A stretch of DNA of 64,000 bases from Dickeya aquatica. GTDB lineage: Bacteria; Pseudomonadota; Gammaproteobacteria; Enterobacterales; Enterobacteriaceae. Each line of letters starts with the position of its first letter. Position 1 is the first letter of the stretch. The notes below the pieces were generated by a model. That model worked only from the letters and a program-made list of their open reading frames with translations. It did not search any database and was not told where the DNA came from. Below, in pieces: positions 49,746-59,563 of this stretch. The DNA lies in assembly GCF_900095885.1 (NCBI RefSeq), contig NZ_LT615367.1:1302001-1366000 (forward strand), in the 5' to 3' direction. Made by a program: the position numbers and the translations under genes.

Positions 49746-50345
49746 TTACAGGGTAGAGCCCTGGCTGATTTCATCAAGCGACAGGCTAAAGCTTGGAATA
49801 AATACGGTCATAAAATAATCCATTTCCGGGCTTTGGCGCTGTTCAAGCGTACTTTCCAGCCGCGCTTTCGCCAGTAAAAACTCGTTATTTCCCGCTGACA
49901 GTTCCTCCAGGCATTTCAGATAGGCACACAGAGCATCAGCCTGTTTGACGATGGCATGTTCATCCTCGCTGGTCTGTGATTCATCCAGTAATGGGCTGAA
50001 ATCCTGCTGTAGCTCCGGGGGTAACATTTCAATCAGGTTTCGACGAGCGATCTTCTCAATCTTTTTATATTCGTGAGCTATTTGCGCATTGTAATACTTG
50101 ATAGGCGTTGGCATATCGCCCGTAATAACTTCACTGGCATCATGATACATGGCCAGCAGGGCAATGCGGCCCACGTTCAGGTTGCCATTAAACTTGCGAT
50201 TTTTTATCACCGCCAGCGCATGGGCGACAAATGCCACTTGCAGGCTGTGTTCAGAGACATTTTCCGTGCGCACATTACGCATCAGTGGCCAGCGGCCGAT
50301 CAATTTAAGGCGGGATAGATGAGCAAAAAAGTGACTCTGAGCCAT
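49746..50345 (-). CDS. yfbR: 5'-deoxynucleotidase YfbR
   Basis: This 199-aa HD-domain phosphohydrolase dephosphorylates deoxynucleoside 5'-monophosphates and works in an alternative dUMP route. HD residues are His33 ([10 protein letters not shown]), His68-Asp69 (MYHDASEV) and a later Asp in [16 protein letters not shown]. The start at 50345 gives the normal N-terminus (M)[15 protein letters not shown]. Confidence 0.96.
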   Translation of the reverse strand: MAQSHFFAHLSRLKLIGRWPLMRNVRTENVSEHSLQVAFVAHALAVIKNRKFNGNLNVGRIALLAMYHDASEVITGDMPTPIKYYNAQIAHEYKKIEKIARRNLIEMLPPELQQDFSPLLDESQTSEDEHAIVKQADALCAYLKCLEELSAGNNEFLLAKARLESTLEQRQSPEMDYFMTVFIPSFSLSLDEISQGSTL

Positions 50346-50450
50346 AGGTTTCTCTCTGTATTTGGCCGTCACGCCATCGGGTGATACGGCCGGTCATCGG
50401 GTGTTGGTCAGGTGCCGGGGTATCCGGCATGAACCAGATACCCCATAACA

Positions 50451-51668
50451 TTACGCCTGGCGATAACCTTCCAGAAAACGCCCGAATTTGTTGATGGCCA
50501 TTTCCAGTTCATCAACGCGGGGGAGCGTGACAATTCGCAAATGATCCGGCTCCGGCCAGTTGAACGCGGTACCCTGAACCAGCAGCACTTTTTCTTGCAA
50601 CAATAAATCCAATACCATTTTCTGGTCGTCGTGGATGTTAAAGCGCCTGGCGTCAACACGAGGGAACATATAGAGCGCCCCGCTTGGCTTCACGCACGAC
50701 ACGCCCGGGATTTGATTAATCAGTTCCCAGGCACGATTACGCTGTTCATATAGCCGCCCTCCGGGATGAATAAACTCGCTGATACTTTGATAGCCACCGA
50801 GTGCCGTTTGGATTGCGTGTTGCATCGGCACATTGGCACATAACCGCATGGAGGCGAGCATTTCCAGCCCTTCAATGTAGCCTCGGGCGTGCTTTTTCGG
50901 GCCATTCAATACCATCCAGCCCTGGCGAAAGCCGGCAACCCGGTAGGTTTTTGATAACCCGTTAAAGGTGACGGTAAGCAGGTCAGGGGCCAGCGCGGCG
51001 ATAGAGTGATGCTGGGCATGATCGTAGAGGATTTTGTCGTAAATTTCGTCGGCAAAGATAATGAGCTGATGCTGGCGGGCAATTTCTACTATCTCTAACA
51101 GCAACTCTTTACTGTAAACCGCACCGGTAGGGTTATTCGGGTTGATTATTACAATACCACGCGTGCGTGGGGTAATTTTGCTGCGGATATCATCAAGGTC
51201 TGGAAACCAGCCTGCTTCTTCATCACAGCGGTAGTGCACCGCGTGGCCACTTGAGAGCGAGACGGCGGCTGTCCAGAGCGGGTAGTCGGGAGCAGGGACC
51301 AGCATTTCGTCACCGGTATTCAGTAATGCCTGCATCGACTGGACAATCAGCTCAGACACCCCATTACCGATATACACATCCTCCAGCGTCAGGTCACGCA
51401 TATTACGCGCCTGATAATGCTGCACGATAGCTTTACGGGCAGAGTAAAGCCCTTTTGAGTCACAGTACCCCTGTGCGGTTGGAAGATTGCGGATGACATC
51501 CACTAAAATTTCATCGGGAGCATCAAAGCCAAAAGGGGCCGGATTGCCAATATTCAGTTTCAGTACCTTGTTACCTTCTTCTTCCAGCCGTTTCGCTTCT
51601 TTTAGAACCGGGCCACGAATATCGTAACAAACGTTTTCCAACTTTTTCGATTTTTCTATTGGTGACAT
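50451..51668 (-). CDS. alaA: Glutamate-pyruvate aminotransferase AlaA
   Basis: This main alanine-synthesising transaminase is a PLP enzyme of fold type I, 405 aa. The PLP Lys240 lies in FNGLSKTYRVAGFRQGW, with INPNNPTGAVYS and FADEIYDKILYD upstream. It is divergent from the pecT/lrhA gene across a 1.3-kb gap and lies upstream of yfbR on the same strand. Confidence 0.97.
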   Translation of the reverse strand: MSPIEKSKKLENVCYDIRGPVLKEAKRLEEEGNKVLKLNIGNPAPFGFDAPDEILVDVIRNLPTAQGYCDSKGLYSARKAIVQHYQARNMRDLTLEDVYIGNGVSELIVQSMQALLNTGDEMLVPAPDYPLWTAAVSLSSGHAVHYRCDEEAGWFPDLDDIRSKITPRTRGIVIINPNNPTGAVYSKELLLEIVEIARQHQLIIFADEIYDKILYDHAQHHSIAALAPDLLTVTFNGLSKTYRVAGFRQGWMVLNGPKKHARGYIEGLEMLASMRLCANVPMQHAIQTALGGYQSISEFIHPGGRLYEQRNRAWELINQIPGVSCVKPSGALYMFPRVDARRFNIHDDQKMVLDLLLQEKVLLVQGTAFNWPEPDHLRIVTLPRVDELEMAINKFGRFLEGYRQA

Positions 51669-52964
51669 TTAACAAACCTTTTACAGGAGTACATTTCCGA
51701 TGCGTCATCGCAGAACATTGCTTAATGTACTCTTCCCGTAGTGTGTTTTGAAGGATCATCAGGGCCGAGAACAGGAAATGACAGGGGGCATTGTGTTAAA
51801 TGAATGTATTCAAACTGTGTCAGTGATTACATTTGATTGTTCGGTTTTTGCGCGTAAGTTCTCAAAATAGAAACCCGGAGTCAGAAACGTTATCGCACCG
51901 CTGGCGGCTAACCGGTACCTGTTATGTCCATATCGTCTTCACCGGAATAATCTTTGGAACCGAATAACGCATTTTTTATCGCTGATTTTGGTGCTGAAAC
52001 CGGTATCAGAATATGCACGTTATGACAGCGGCTATAAAAAAACCATTGTTAGAAAGTGGCAATCATCACCGGCGGAGAAATGTTTCATCATGAAAAAACG
52101 GCAGTATCTTGTGGTTAGTAAGAATTAAATAGCAACAAGAGCAGGATAATAAAAAGAAGCCTATTTAGAAAAATAGTTCGAACGCTATTGGCGGGTGGAT
52201 TAAATGATATGGAAAATATGAATGTTTATAAACGTATTGTTTGTATGAGAAAAACATCATTATCTGACTTCAGGAAAGTTTATGTTACAAATAATACGTT
52301 TGCTCTTGATTTGTTTATTTTACAAAAACTTAATGTTCTTTACATTAAAAGAAGGTCATCGGGTGATAGTAACTTCCTGTATTAGATGGATTTACTCAAT
52401 ATGGCTGCCTGTGTGTATGGCGTGGGCCCGGGCCCAATGAGCGTTGGTGAAAGATGATTCATCAGGCTGTGTTGATAATCCCGGAAAGGAAATTAAAACG
52501 GGATTTCAGATTTATCCGTATGCAGGCATGAGTCGATGAGGTTTGGCTCTTTATGTCTTTTTTAAGCAGATAACTAATCAAGAATGCACGAAGTATGCGT
52601 GAAAAGTAAAAAATAAGAGATGTCGTATATTTTAATGAGTGCGTTTGTAATGTAAGCGCAATCATAATCTTATATCTCTTGATTACGAATTGAGGAGCGG
52701 ATGGGATGGCTAGTTTTTTTTGGAATTTTATTTTATCATCTAAAATAAATAAAGGGTTCTTTTTGCAAATTTGATTACGTAATAAGATGCTTAAAATAAG
52801 GAGGCTGAGGGAGAGAAACGATTAGGGCGAGGGAATATAGCAGGTCTTTTGCCGTAGCCGTCCGTCTGCGATACTGTCTTTTATTGTGTGTCGGCCTTGT
52901 CGGCGCATCTACATCAACACCAGGTATGTTTGTTAAAAATTAAAATAGATAAGTGAAGAACCGT
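51669..52964. other. Long AT-rich gap between alaA and pecT/lrhA
   Basis: Nearly 1.3 kb without a supported protein gene. Base composition is clearly more AT-rich than the flanking genes. Short ORFs (65 aa at 52188-52385 and 67 aa at 52462-52665) lack ribosome sites and coding-like composition. A GC-rich perfect palindrome stands out at 52423-52436. Because LrhA-type genes have long regulated leaders, much of this is probably control DNA; an sRNA cannot be excluded. Confidence 0.6.
52423..52436. repeat. GC-rich 14-bp perfect palindrome
   Basis: TGGGCCCGGGCCCA lies isolated in AT-rich DNA, 530 bp upstream of pecT/lrhA. No known operator matches. Confidence 0.6.
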
Positions 52965-53915
52965 ATGACAAATACAAGTCGCCCAGTCCTCAACCTGGAT
53001 CTCGATCTGTTGAGAACGTTCGTCGCCGTTGCGGATTTGAACACCTTTGCCGCAGCGGCGGTGGCGGTGTGCAGAACCCAGTCGGCTGTCAGCCAGCAGA
53101 TGCAGCGTCTGGAGCAATTGATTGGTAAGGAGTTATTTGCCCGTCATGGGCGGAATAAACTGCTGACTGAGCATGGCATCCAGTTTCTTGGGTATGCCAG
53201 AAAAATCCTGCAATTTAATGATGAAGCGTGTGCATCACTGATGTACAGCGATATTCAGGGAACCCTGACCATCGGTGCGTCGGATGATACGGCTGACACC
53301 ATTCTGCCATTCATCTTACAGCGTGTGACGACGGTGTTTCCCAAACTGTCGATTGCCGTCAGTATCAAACGCAGCGCAGAAATGGCGGAGATGTTGCAAC
53401 AGGGGAAAATTGATCTGGTCATTACTACTGCCAATAGTGGCGATCTTCCTCATGTCTTACTGCGTACATCGCCAACCTTATGGTATTGCGCAGCGGATTA
53501 TCAGTATCAATCCGGGGAAACGGTTTCTCTGGTCGTACTGGATGAGCCAAGCCCATTTCGGACGCTTGCGCTCGAACAACTCACAGCCGCTGGCATTGCG
53601 TGGAAAATTTCCTACGTTGCTTCAACGCTATCAGCTGTGCGTGCCGCGGTGAAAGCTGGGTTAGGCGTTACCGTACGCTCCGTGGAGATGATGAGCCCGG
53701 AACTTCGCGTGCTGGGAGAGGAAGAAGGCTTACCGAGACTCCCCGATACCCGTTATTACCTGTGCCGTAATCCAGAGCAGGATAATGAGCTGACGAACGC
53801 GATTTTCAGCGCCATTGAATCGGGTACTCGTTCAAGCTTGATGCCTGTTGGTGTCAGTGCAGAAAATGATTTGCGAGATCCCCCTACAGACGAATCATTA
53901 AAAGACGTTATCTGA
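52965..53915 (+). CDS. lrhA: LysR-family regulator PecT/HexA/LrhA
   Basis: This global regulator represses motility (flhDC) in E. coli and, as PecT or HexA, exoenzymes and virulence in soft-rot bacteria. It is 316 aa from the ATG at 52965; a GTG four codons earlier is possible. The N-terminal [20 protein letters not shown] and [20 protein letters not shown] form the helix-turn-helix, almost identical to LrhA. The effector domain follows. It sits beside nuo, as in E. coli, where it was once thought to control complex I. Confidence 0.94.
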   Translation: MTNTSRPVLNLDLDLLRTFVAVADLNTFAAAAVAVCRTQSAVSQQMQRLEQLIGKELFARHGRNKLLTEHGIQFLGYARKILQFNDEACASLMYSDIQGTLTIGASDDTADTILPFILQRVTTVFPKLSIAVSIKRSAEMAEMLQQGKIDLVITTANSGDLPHVLLRTSPTLWYCAADYQYQSGETVSLVVLDEPSPFRTLALEQLTAAGIAWKISYVASTLSAVRAAVKAGLGVTVRSVEMMSPELRVLGEEEGLPRLPDTRYYLCRNPEQDNELTNAIFSAIESGTRSSLMPVGVSAENDLRDPPTDESLKDVI

Positions 53916-53922
53916 TGCCCAG

Positions 53923-53946
53923 GGTAGCGGGGGCTTCCCCGCTACC
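53923..53946 (+). other. 3' hairpin after pecT/lrhA
   Basis: GGTAGCGGGG-GCTT-CCCCGCTACC is a perfect 10-bp stem 8 bp after the stop. No T tract follows, so it may protect the 3' end or act with Rho. Confidence 0.6.
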
Positions 53947-54523
53947 TGAATGACCAGCCTTCTCCCTCTCATTCAGTCCAACCTTGAACTACCGGGTATT
54001 TCATGATGCCAACGCCTGGCAACATTCGGGTTTCTTTTTTATTAAAACCGGTTTTCTTTTTTTTTAAATGCATGTTGCATTGATGGTTCGGTTAACAGAT
54101 GAACAACGCGAGCGGTTTTTTTAATAACATAAATGAAAAAAGTGTGTTCTGGATCAAAAAATACCCCTATTAACCCTATGGGAGAACGGGAATTCTTGCC
54201 GAAAATGATATAGTCAATGTGCCAATAAAGGCTTTACACCACCGAAATCGTTAACATCAAACTGCTGACTGACTCGATTTAGTCACCATGTGTTGCACAC
54301 AAAATGTTAACGAAACTACGTGCATGTAAAGTAATGTGCTGTTATTTTTAGTGGCGTTGAAAATAAGGTTACATAACAGGGAATCAGACCGCATTAAACA
54401 GCCGCTTAACCTTATAAGTTGTGGTGTTTTTGTGGCGAAAAATCCTTCCTTTTAATCGATGTGGCGACAAACTGCCGACAAAAAGAGCAGGTGTCTGGTC
54501 ACTTTTGATGAGTAAGCAAGAGT
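53947..54523 (+). promoter_or_regulatory. Control region of the nuo operon
   Basis: 577 bp without a gene. It holds several GTTAAC or GTTAA-type elements (near 54092, 54251 and 54307) that resemble parts of ArcA boxes, a palindrome AAAACCGGTTTT at 54044-54055 followed by a T run, and AT-rich promoter DNA. In E. coli the equivalent region carries ArcA, NarL, FNR and Fis control. Exact sites here are not certain. Confidence 0.5.
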
Positions 54524-54964
54524 ATGTCAACAACTACTGAAGTCCTCGCCCATCACTGGGCTTTTGCGCTATTCGTTATCGTTGCTGTTGGTCTGTGTGG
54601 CTTCATGCTGCTCGGAGGCTTTCTGCTCGGAGGCCGTGCCCGGGCTCGACACAAAAATATTCCTTATGAATCCGGTATCGCATCGGTTGGCTCTGCGCGG
54701 TTGCGCCTCTCCGCCAAATTTTATCTGGTTGCCATGTTTTTCGTTATTTTCGACGTTGAAGCCCTCTATCTCTATGCCTGGTCTGTTTCTATCAGGGAAA
54801 GTGGGTGGGTCGGCTTCGTCGAGGCCACAATTTTCATTTTGGTGCTGTTGGCTGGGCTGGTTTATCTGGTTCGTATCGGCGCGTTGGACTGGACGCCTGC
54901 GCGTTCCAAACGACAAGTCGTGAAATCCAGTGTCGTGAATCCCACTAACATTCATCAGCAGTAA
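54524..54964 (+). CDS. nuoA: NADH-quinone oxidoreductase subunit A
   Basis: This 146-aa membrane subunit of complex I has three helices. The motif [20 protein letters not shown] and [11 protein letters not shown] lie around the conserved loop near the quinone tunnel. It is the first gene of the nuo operon, preceded by a long control region, with nuoB 18 bp downstream. Confidence 0.97.
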   Translation: MSTTTEVLAHHWAFALFVIVAVGLCGFMLLGGFLLGGRARARHKNIPYESGIASVGSARLRLSAKFYLVAMFFVIFDVEALYLYAWSVSIRESGWVGFVEATIFILVLLAGLVYLVRIGALDWTPARSKRQVVKSSVVNPTNIHQQ

Positions 54965-54982
54965 TAGCGAGGCATTAAGAAG

Positions 54983-55657
54983 ATGGATTATACGCTCACC
55001 CGCATTGATCCGGACGGTGAGAACGACCGTTACCCCCTCCAGAAGCAAGAGATCGTCACCGATCCGCTTGAGCAGCATGTTAACCGCAGTGTCTTTATGG
55101 GCAACCTTGAACAGTCGTTGCACAGCATGGTCAACTGGGGCCGCAGTAATTCACTGTGGCCGTATAACTTTGGTCTTTCCTGCTGTTACGTCGAAATGGC
55201 AACGTCATTCACCTCTGTGCATGACGTTGCGCGTTTTGGCTCCGAAGTTATTCGCGCCTCACCACGTCAGGCTGACTTTATGGTGGTGGCGGGAACGCCA
55301 TTTTTGAAAATGGCACCCGTTATTCAACGTCTGTATGACCAAATGCTGGCACCAAAGTGGGTGATTTCCATGGGGGCCTGTGCGAACTCCGGTGGTATGT
55401 ACGATATTTATTCTGTCGTACAAGGCGTTGATAAATTTCTGCCGGTAGATGTTTACATCCCAGGATGTCCGCCACGGCCAGAAGCGTATATGCAGGCTCT
55501 GCTGCTGCTAAAAGAATCTATCGGTAAAGAACGTCGCCCTCTGTCATGGGTGGTAGGCGATCAGGGTGTTTACCGCGCGAATATGCAGTCTGAGCGCGAG
55601 CGTAAACGGGGTGAGCGGATAGCCGTAACTAACCTGCGTTCTCCAGACGAGATTTGA
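54983..55657 (+). CDS. nuoB: NADH-quinone oxidoreductase subunit B
   Basis: This peripheral-arm subunit carries cluster N2, the terminal [4Fe-4S] centre that reduces quinone. It is 224 aa, with ligands Cys67, Cys68 (the tandem pair in [10 protein letters not shown]), Cys133 (GACANSGG) and Cys162 (IPGCPPRP). It is followed by a structured 114-bp gap before nuoC. Confidence 0.98.
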   Translation: MDYTLTRIDPDGENDRYPLQKQEIVTDPLEQHVNRSVFMGNLEQSLHSMVNWGRSNSLWPYNFGLSCCYVEMATSFTSVHDVARFGSEVIRASPRQADFMVVAGTPFLKMAPVIQRLYDQMLAPKWVISMGACANSGGMYDIYSVVQGVDKFLPVDVYIPGCPPRPEAYMQALLLLKESIGKERRPLSWVVGDQGVYRANMQSERERKRGERIAVTNLRSPDEI

Positions 55658-55658
55658 C

Positions 55659-55750
55659 CTGTGAGTGAAGGGCTGTAATGGCTGGATAACACGATAAATT
55701 CATATCACGATAAATCGTGTGCAGCCATTATCCGTCACAGAAATAGCACA
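55659..55750 (+). other. Nested inverted repeats filling the nuoB-nuoC gap
   Basis: Three concentric arms: CTGTGA/TCACAG (55659-55664, 55745-55750), TAATGGCTG/CAGCCATTA (55676-55684, 55732-55740) and ACACGAT/ATCGTGT (55689-55695, 55724-55730). The inner loop repeats CACGATAAAT. Together they would fold the whole gap into one long RNA hairpin. It may set stability or translation of the downstream nuo mRNA. Confidence 0.65.
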
Positions 55751-55771
55751 TTCACTGTGGTGACATAATTT

Positions 55772-57571
55772 ATGACAGATTTAACGACGCACGATGTCGC
55801 TCTGCCTGTGTGGCAAACCCGGGATCATCTTGATGATCCTGTCGTTGGCGAGCTGTGTAACCGTTTTGGGCCGCAAGCCTTCACCGTTCAGGCAACCCGC
55901 ACGGGCTTGCCGGTTGTTTGGGTGAAACGTGAGCAGTTACTGGATGTAGTGGCTTTCCTGAAAAAGTTGCCTAAACCTTATGTGATGCTGTTTGACTTGC
56001 ATGGCGTTGATGAACGCCTGCGCACACATCGCCAGGGGCTGCCTGACGCTGACTTTACCGTTTTCTACCACCTGATTTCGATTGAGCGCAATCGTGACAT
56101 CATGCTGAAGGTGGCGTTATCGGAAAACGATCTCAACCTGCCGACGCTGATTAAACTGTTCCCGAACGCGAATTGGTATGAGCGTGAAGTCTGGGATATG
56201 TTTGGCATCACCTTCAAAGGGCACCCTCATCTGACGCGCATCATGATGCCGCAGACCTGGGAAGGCCATCCGCTGCGTAAAGATTTTCCGGCGCGAGCCA
56301 CGGAATTTGATCCTTTTGTGCTGACGAAACAGCGCGAAGATATGGAAATGGAGTCCCTGACCTTCAAACCGGAAGAGTGGGGCATGCAGCGTGGCACCAG
56401 CAACGAGGACTTCATGTTCCTCAACCTGGGGCCAAACCACCCCTCTGCGCACGGTGCTTTCCGTATTATTCTTCAGCTTAATGGTGAAGAGATAGTCGAT
56501 TGTATTCCTGATATCGGTTATCACCACCGCGGCGCTGAAAAAATGGGTGAGCGCCAGTCCTGGCACAGCTATATCCCTTACACCGACCGTATCGAATACC
56601 TTGGCGGTTGTGTGAATGAAATGCCCTACGTGCTGGCGGTGGAAAAGCTGGCGGAAATTGAGGTGCCTGAGCGCGTCAAAGTCATCCGCGTGATGTTATC
56701 GGAGCTGTTCCGTATTAACAGCCACCTGCTGTATATCAGCACCTTTATTCAGGACGTCGGTGCCATGACACCGGTGTTCTTTGCCTTCACCGATCGCCAG
56801 AAAATTTATGATCTGGTGGAAGCAATTACCGGTTATCGCATGCATCCGGCATGGTTCCGTATTGGCGGTGTTGCCCATGACCTGCCGCGTGGCTGGGAAC
56901 GCCTGCTGAGAGAGTTCCTCGACTGGATGCCCGCTCGTCTTGATACGTACATCAAAGCGGCGCTACAAAACAGTATCCTTAAAGGTCGTTCACAGGGTGT
57001 CGCTGCCTATAACGCCAAAGAGGCACTGGAGTGGGGCGTGACCGGTGCAGGCCTGCGTGCTACCGGTGTGGCCTTCGACGTGCGTAAATGGCGGCCTTAC
57101 TCAGGGTATGAAAACTTTGATTTTGAAGTACCGGTGGGGGATGGCATCAGCGATTGCTACAGCCGTGTCATGTTGAAAGTCGAAGAGCTGCGTCAGAGTA
57201 TGCGGATTCTTGAGCAATGCCTGAAGAATATGCCAGCCGGGCCGTTTAAAGCCGATCATCCGTTAACGACGCCACCGCCGAAAGAGCGCACATTGCAGCA
57301 TATCGAAACCCTCATCAACCACTTCTTGCAGGTGTCCTGGGGGCCAGTAATGCCTGCTAACGAGTCATTCCAGATGATTGAGGCCACCAAAGGGATTAAC
57401 AGTTACTACCTGACCAGTGATGGCAGCACCATGAGCTATCGAACCCGTATCCGCACACCGAGTTTCCCGCATCTGCAACAGATTCCTTCGGTGATACGTG
57501 GCTGCCTGGTGTCGGATCTTATCGTGTACCTCGGTAGTATTGATTTTGTCATGTCAGATGTGGACCGCTAA
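55772..57571 (+). CDS. nuoC: NADH-quinone oxidoreductase fused subunit C/D
   Basis: This 599-aa fusion of the 30-kDa (C) and 49-kDa (D) subunits is the arrangement typical of Enterobacterales. The C part runs to about residue 190 ([20 protein letters not shown]). The D part carries [18 protein letters not shown] and the quinone-site His and Tyr residues near [16 protein letters not shown]. It ends DVDR just before nuoE. Confidence 0.97.
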   Translation: MTDLTTHDVALPVWQTRDHLDDPVVGELCNRFGPQAFTVQATRTGLPVVWVKREQLLDVVAFLKKLPKPYVMLFDLHGVDERLRTHRQGLPDADFTVFYHLISIERNRDIMLKVALSENDLNLPTLIKLFPNANWYEREVWDMFGITFKGHPHLTRIMMPQTWEGHPLRKDFPARATEFDPFVLTKQREDMEMESLTFKPEEWGMQRGTSNEDFMFLNLGPNHPSAHGAFRIILQLNGEEIVDCIPDIGYHHRGAEKMGERQSWHSYIPYTDRIEYLGGCVNEMPYVLAVEKLAEIEVPERVKVIRVMLSELFRINSHLLYISTFIQDVGAMTPVFFAFTDRQKIYDLVEAITGYRMHPAWFRIGGVAHDLPRGWERLLREFLDWMPARLDTYIKAALQNSILKGRSQGVAAYNAKEALEWGVTGAGLRATGVAFDVRKWRPYSGYENFDFEVPVGDGISDCYSRVMLKVEELRQSMRILEQCLKNMPAGPFKADHPLTTPPPKERTLQHIETLINHFLQVSWGPVMPANESFQMIEATKGINSYYLTSDGSTMSYRTRIRTPSFPHLQQIPSVIRGCLVSDLIVYLGSIDFVMSDVDR

Positions 57572-57573
57572 TT

Positions 57574-58104
57574 ATGCACGAACATAACAACACTCAAGAG
57601 TCAATCGATGCTCCGGCACAGGCCGCCAGCGATGTCTTTGTGTTAAGTGACACAGAGCGTGATGCCATCGAGCATGAAAAACACCATTACGAAGACGCAC
57701 GCGCAGCTTCCATTGAAGCGCTGAAAATTGTGCAAAAACATCGTGGCTGGGTGCCTGATGGCGCGATTGAGGCGATTTCACAGATCCTTGGCATTCCTGC
57801 CAGTGATGTGGAAGGTGTCGCAACATTTTACAGCCAGATTTTCCGCCAGCCGGTAGGGCGTCATGTTATTCGTTACTGCGACAGCGTGGTGTGCCATATC
57901 ACGGGTTATCAGGGAATTCAGTCGGCGCTTGAGCGAAAACTCAATATCAAGCCGGGGCAGACCACGTTTGATGGCCGCTTTACGCTGCTGCCAACCTGTT
58001 GTCTGGGGAACTGTGACAAAGGGCCGACGATGATGATTGATGAAGATACCCACAGTCATCTGAAGCCTGATGATCTCGATTCGCTACTGGAGCAATATCA
58101 ATGA
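57574..58104 (+). CDS. nuoE: NADH-quinone oxidoreductase subunit E
   Basis: This subunit holds [2Fe-2S] cluster N1a. It is 176 aa, about ten residues longer at the N-terminus than in E. coli. Ligands are Cys102, Cys107 ([12 protein letters not shown]), Cys143 and Cys147 ([10 protein letters not shown]). It starts 2 bp after nuoCD and overlaps nuoF by 4 bp. Confidence 0.97.
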   Translation: MHEHNNTQESIDAPAQAASDVFVLSDTERDAIEHEKHHYEDARAASIEALKIVQKHRGWVPDGAIEAISQILGIPASDVEGVATFYSQIFRQPVGRHVIRYCDSVVCHITGYQGIQSALERKLNIKPGQTTFDGRFTLLPTCCLGNCDKGPTMMIDEDTHSHLKPDDLDSLLEQYQ

Positions 58105-59450
58105 GTAAAAACATTGTTCTGACGGCTGAACAGCATCCCTTAACCTGGCGTTTGCGTGCGGATAAACAACCGGTCTGGCTGGATGAGTATCGCAGCAAGA
58201 ACGGTTATGCCGGTGCGAAAAAAGCGCTAACTGGCATGGCTCAGGATGACGTCGTCACGCTGGTGAAAGACGCAGGCCTGCGTGGTCGTGGCGGTGCCGG
58301 TTTCTCCACCGGATTAAAGTGGAGCCTGATGCCGAAAGACGAAAGCATGAACATCCGTTACCTGCTGTGTAACGCCGATGAAATGGAACCCGGCACCTAT
58401 AAAGACCGCCTGCTCATGGAGCAGTTGCCGCATCTGCTGGTAGAAGGCATGTTGATCGGTGCCTATGCGCTCAAAGCGTATCGCGGTTATATCTTCCTGC
58501 GTGGTGAATATATTGAAGCGGCGGCCAATTTGCGCCGTGCGATTGCCGAAGCAACCGAAGCCGGGCTGCTGGGCAAAAATATCATGGGAACCGGTTTTGA
58601 TTTCGAGCTGTTCGTGCACACCGGTGCGGGCCGTTATATCTGTGGTGAAGAAACCGCATTGATTAACTCGCTGGAAGGCCGTCGTGCGAATCCTCGTTCC
58701 AAACCGCCTTTCCCTGCCTCTGCCGGTGTCTGGGGTAAACCCACCTGCGTCAACAACGTAGAAACACTGTGTAACGTGCCTGCGATTATTGAGCATGGTG
58801 TGGAGTGGTATCAGGGGCTGTCGGCGGGTAAGAGCAAAGATGCCGGTACCAAACTGATGGGCTTCTCTGGTCGCGTCAACAATCCTGGTCTGTGGGAACT
58901 GCCCTTTGGTACGACCGCCCGTGAAATTCTGGAAGATTATGCTGGTGGTATGCGCGATGGGCTGACACTCAAAGCCTGGCAGCCAGGCGGGGCCGGTACG
59001 GATTTTCTGACCGACGCGCATCTGGATTTGCCAATGGATTTCGAGAACATCGGTAAAGCGGGCAGCCGTCTGGGTACGGCACTGGCGATGGCGGTCGATA
59101 ACGAAATTAACATGGTATCGCTGACGCGCAATCTGGAAGAGTTTTTCGCGCGTGAATCCTGCGGCTGGTGTACGCCGTGCCGTGACGGATTGCCCTGGAG
59201 CGTGAAAATTCTGCGGGCGCTGGAGCGTGGCGAAGGGCAGCCTGGCGATATTGAAACGCTGGAACAGCTGTGCCGTTTCCTGGGGCCTGGTAATACCTTC
59301 TGTGCGCACGCACCGGGTGCTGTCGAGCCGCTGCAAAGTGCCATTAAATATTTTCGGGACGAGTTCGAAGCCGGTATCGCCAGACAGGTAGTGAGTAACG
59401 CTAAACCGATAGCGGGTATTCAGCCTAACCTGCTCAAAGAGCGCTGGTAA
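58101..59450 (+). CDS. nuoF: NADH-quinone oxidoreductase subunit F
   Basis: This NADH-binding flavoprotein subunit takes electrons from NADH to FMN and cluster N3. It is 449 aa. [13 protein letters not shown] (62-74) and [14 protein letters not shown] line the FMN/NADH site. The [4Fe-4S] ligands are Cys354, Cys357, Cys360 ([12 protein letters not shown]) and Cys401. It overlaps nuoE; a 113-bp gap leads to nuoG. Confidence 0.98.
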   Translation: MSKNIVLTAEQHPLTWRLRADKQPVWLDEYRSKNGYAGAKKALTGMAQDDVVTLVKDAGLRGRGGAGFSTGLKWSLMPKDESMNIRYLLCNADEMEPGTYKDRLLMEQLPHLLVEGMLIGAYALKAYRGYIFLRGEYIEAAANLRRAIAEATEAGLLGKNIMGTGFDFELFVHTGAGRYICGEETALINSLEGRRANPRSKPPFPASAGVWGKPTCVNNVETLCNVPAIIEHGVEWYQGLSAGKSKDAGTKLMGFSGRVNNPGLWELPFGTTAREILEDYAGGMRDGLTLKAWQPGGAGTDFLTDAHLDLPMDFENIGKAGSRLGTALAMAVDNEINMVSLTRNLEEFFARESCGWCTPCRDGLPWSVKILRALERGEGQPGDIETLEQLCRFLGPGNTFCAHAPGAVEPLQSAIKYFRDEFEAGIARQVVSNAKPIAGIQPNLLKERW

Positions 59451-59525
59451 TGATGCCACACCGGTACGTTGAGCATCGTGCCGGAGGTGAGCCGATTTAT
59501 CCCGCAGACAGAATTTTTGATTAGT

Positions 59526-59542
59526 GCCCGCCTGAGGTGGGC
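59526..59542 (+). other. Small hairpin upstream of nuoG
   Basis: GCCCGC-CTGAG-GTGGGC forms a 6-bp stem ending 21 bp before the nuoG start. It could modulate ribosome access to a gene with a weak ribosome site. Confidence 0.35.
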
Positions 59543-59563
59543 TGTTATGGAAGCATGCTGACT

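Noticed and set aside
52188..52385. 65-aa ORF in the alaA-lrhA gap
   Set aside because: AT-rich region, no ribosome site, no recognisable domain; chance ORF more likely.
52462..52665. 67-aa minus-strand ORF in the same gap
   Set aside because: Composition follows the AT bias and no start signal is present.
58314..59459. 381-aa ORF antisense to nuoF
   Set aside because: It lies fully opposite a conserved gene with all active residues, has no ribosome site, and its Arg/Gln/His-rich composition is that of a shadow frame in GC-rich DNA.
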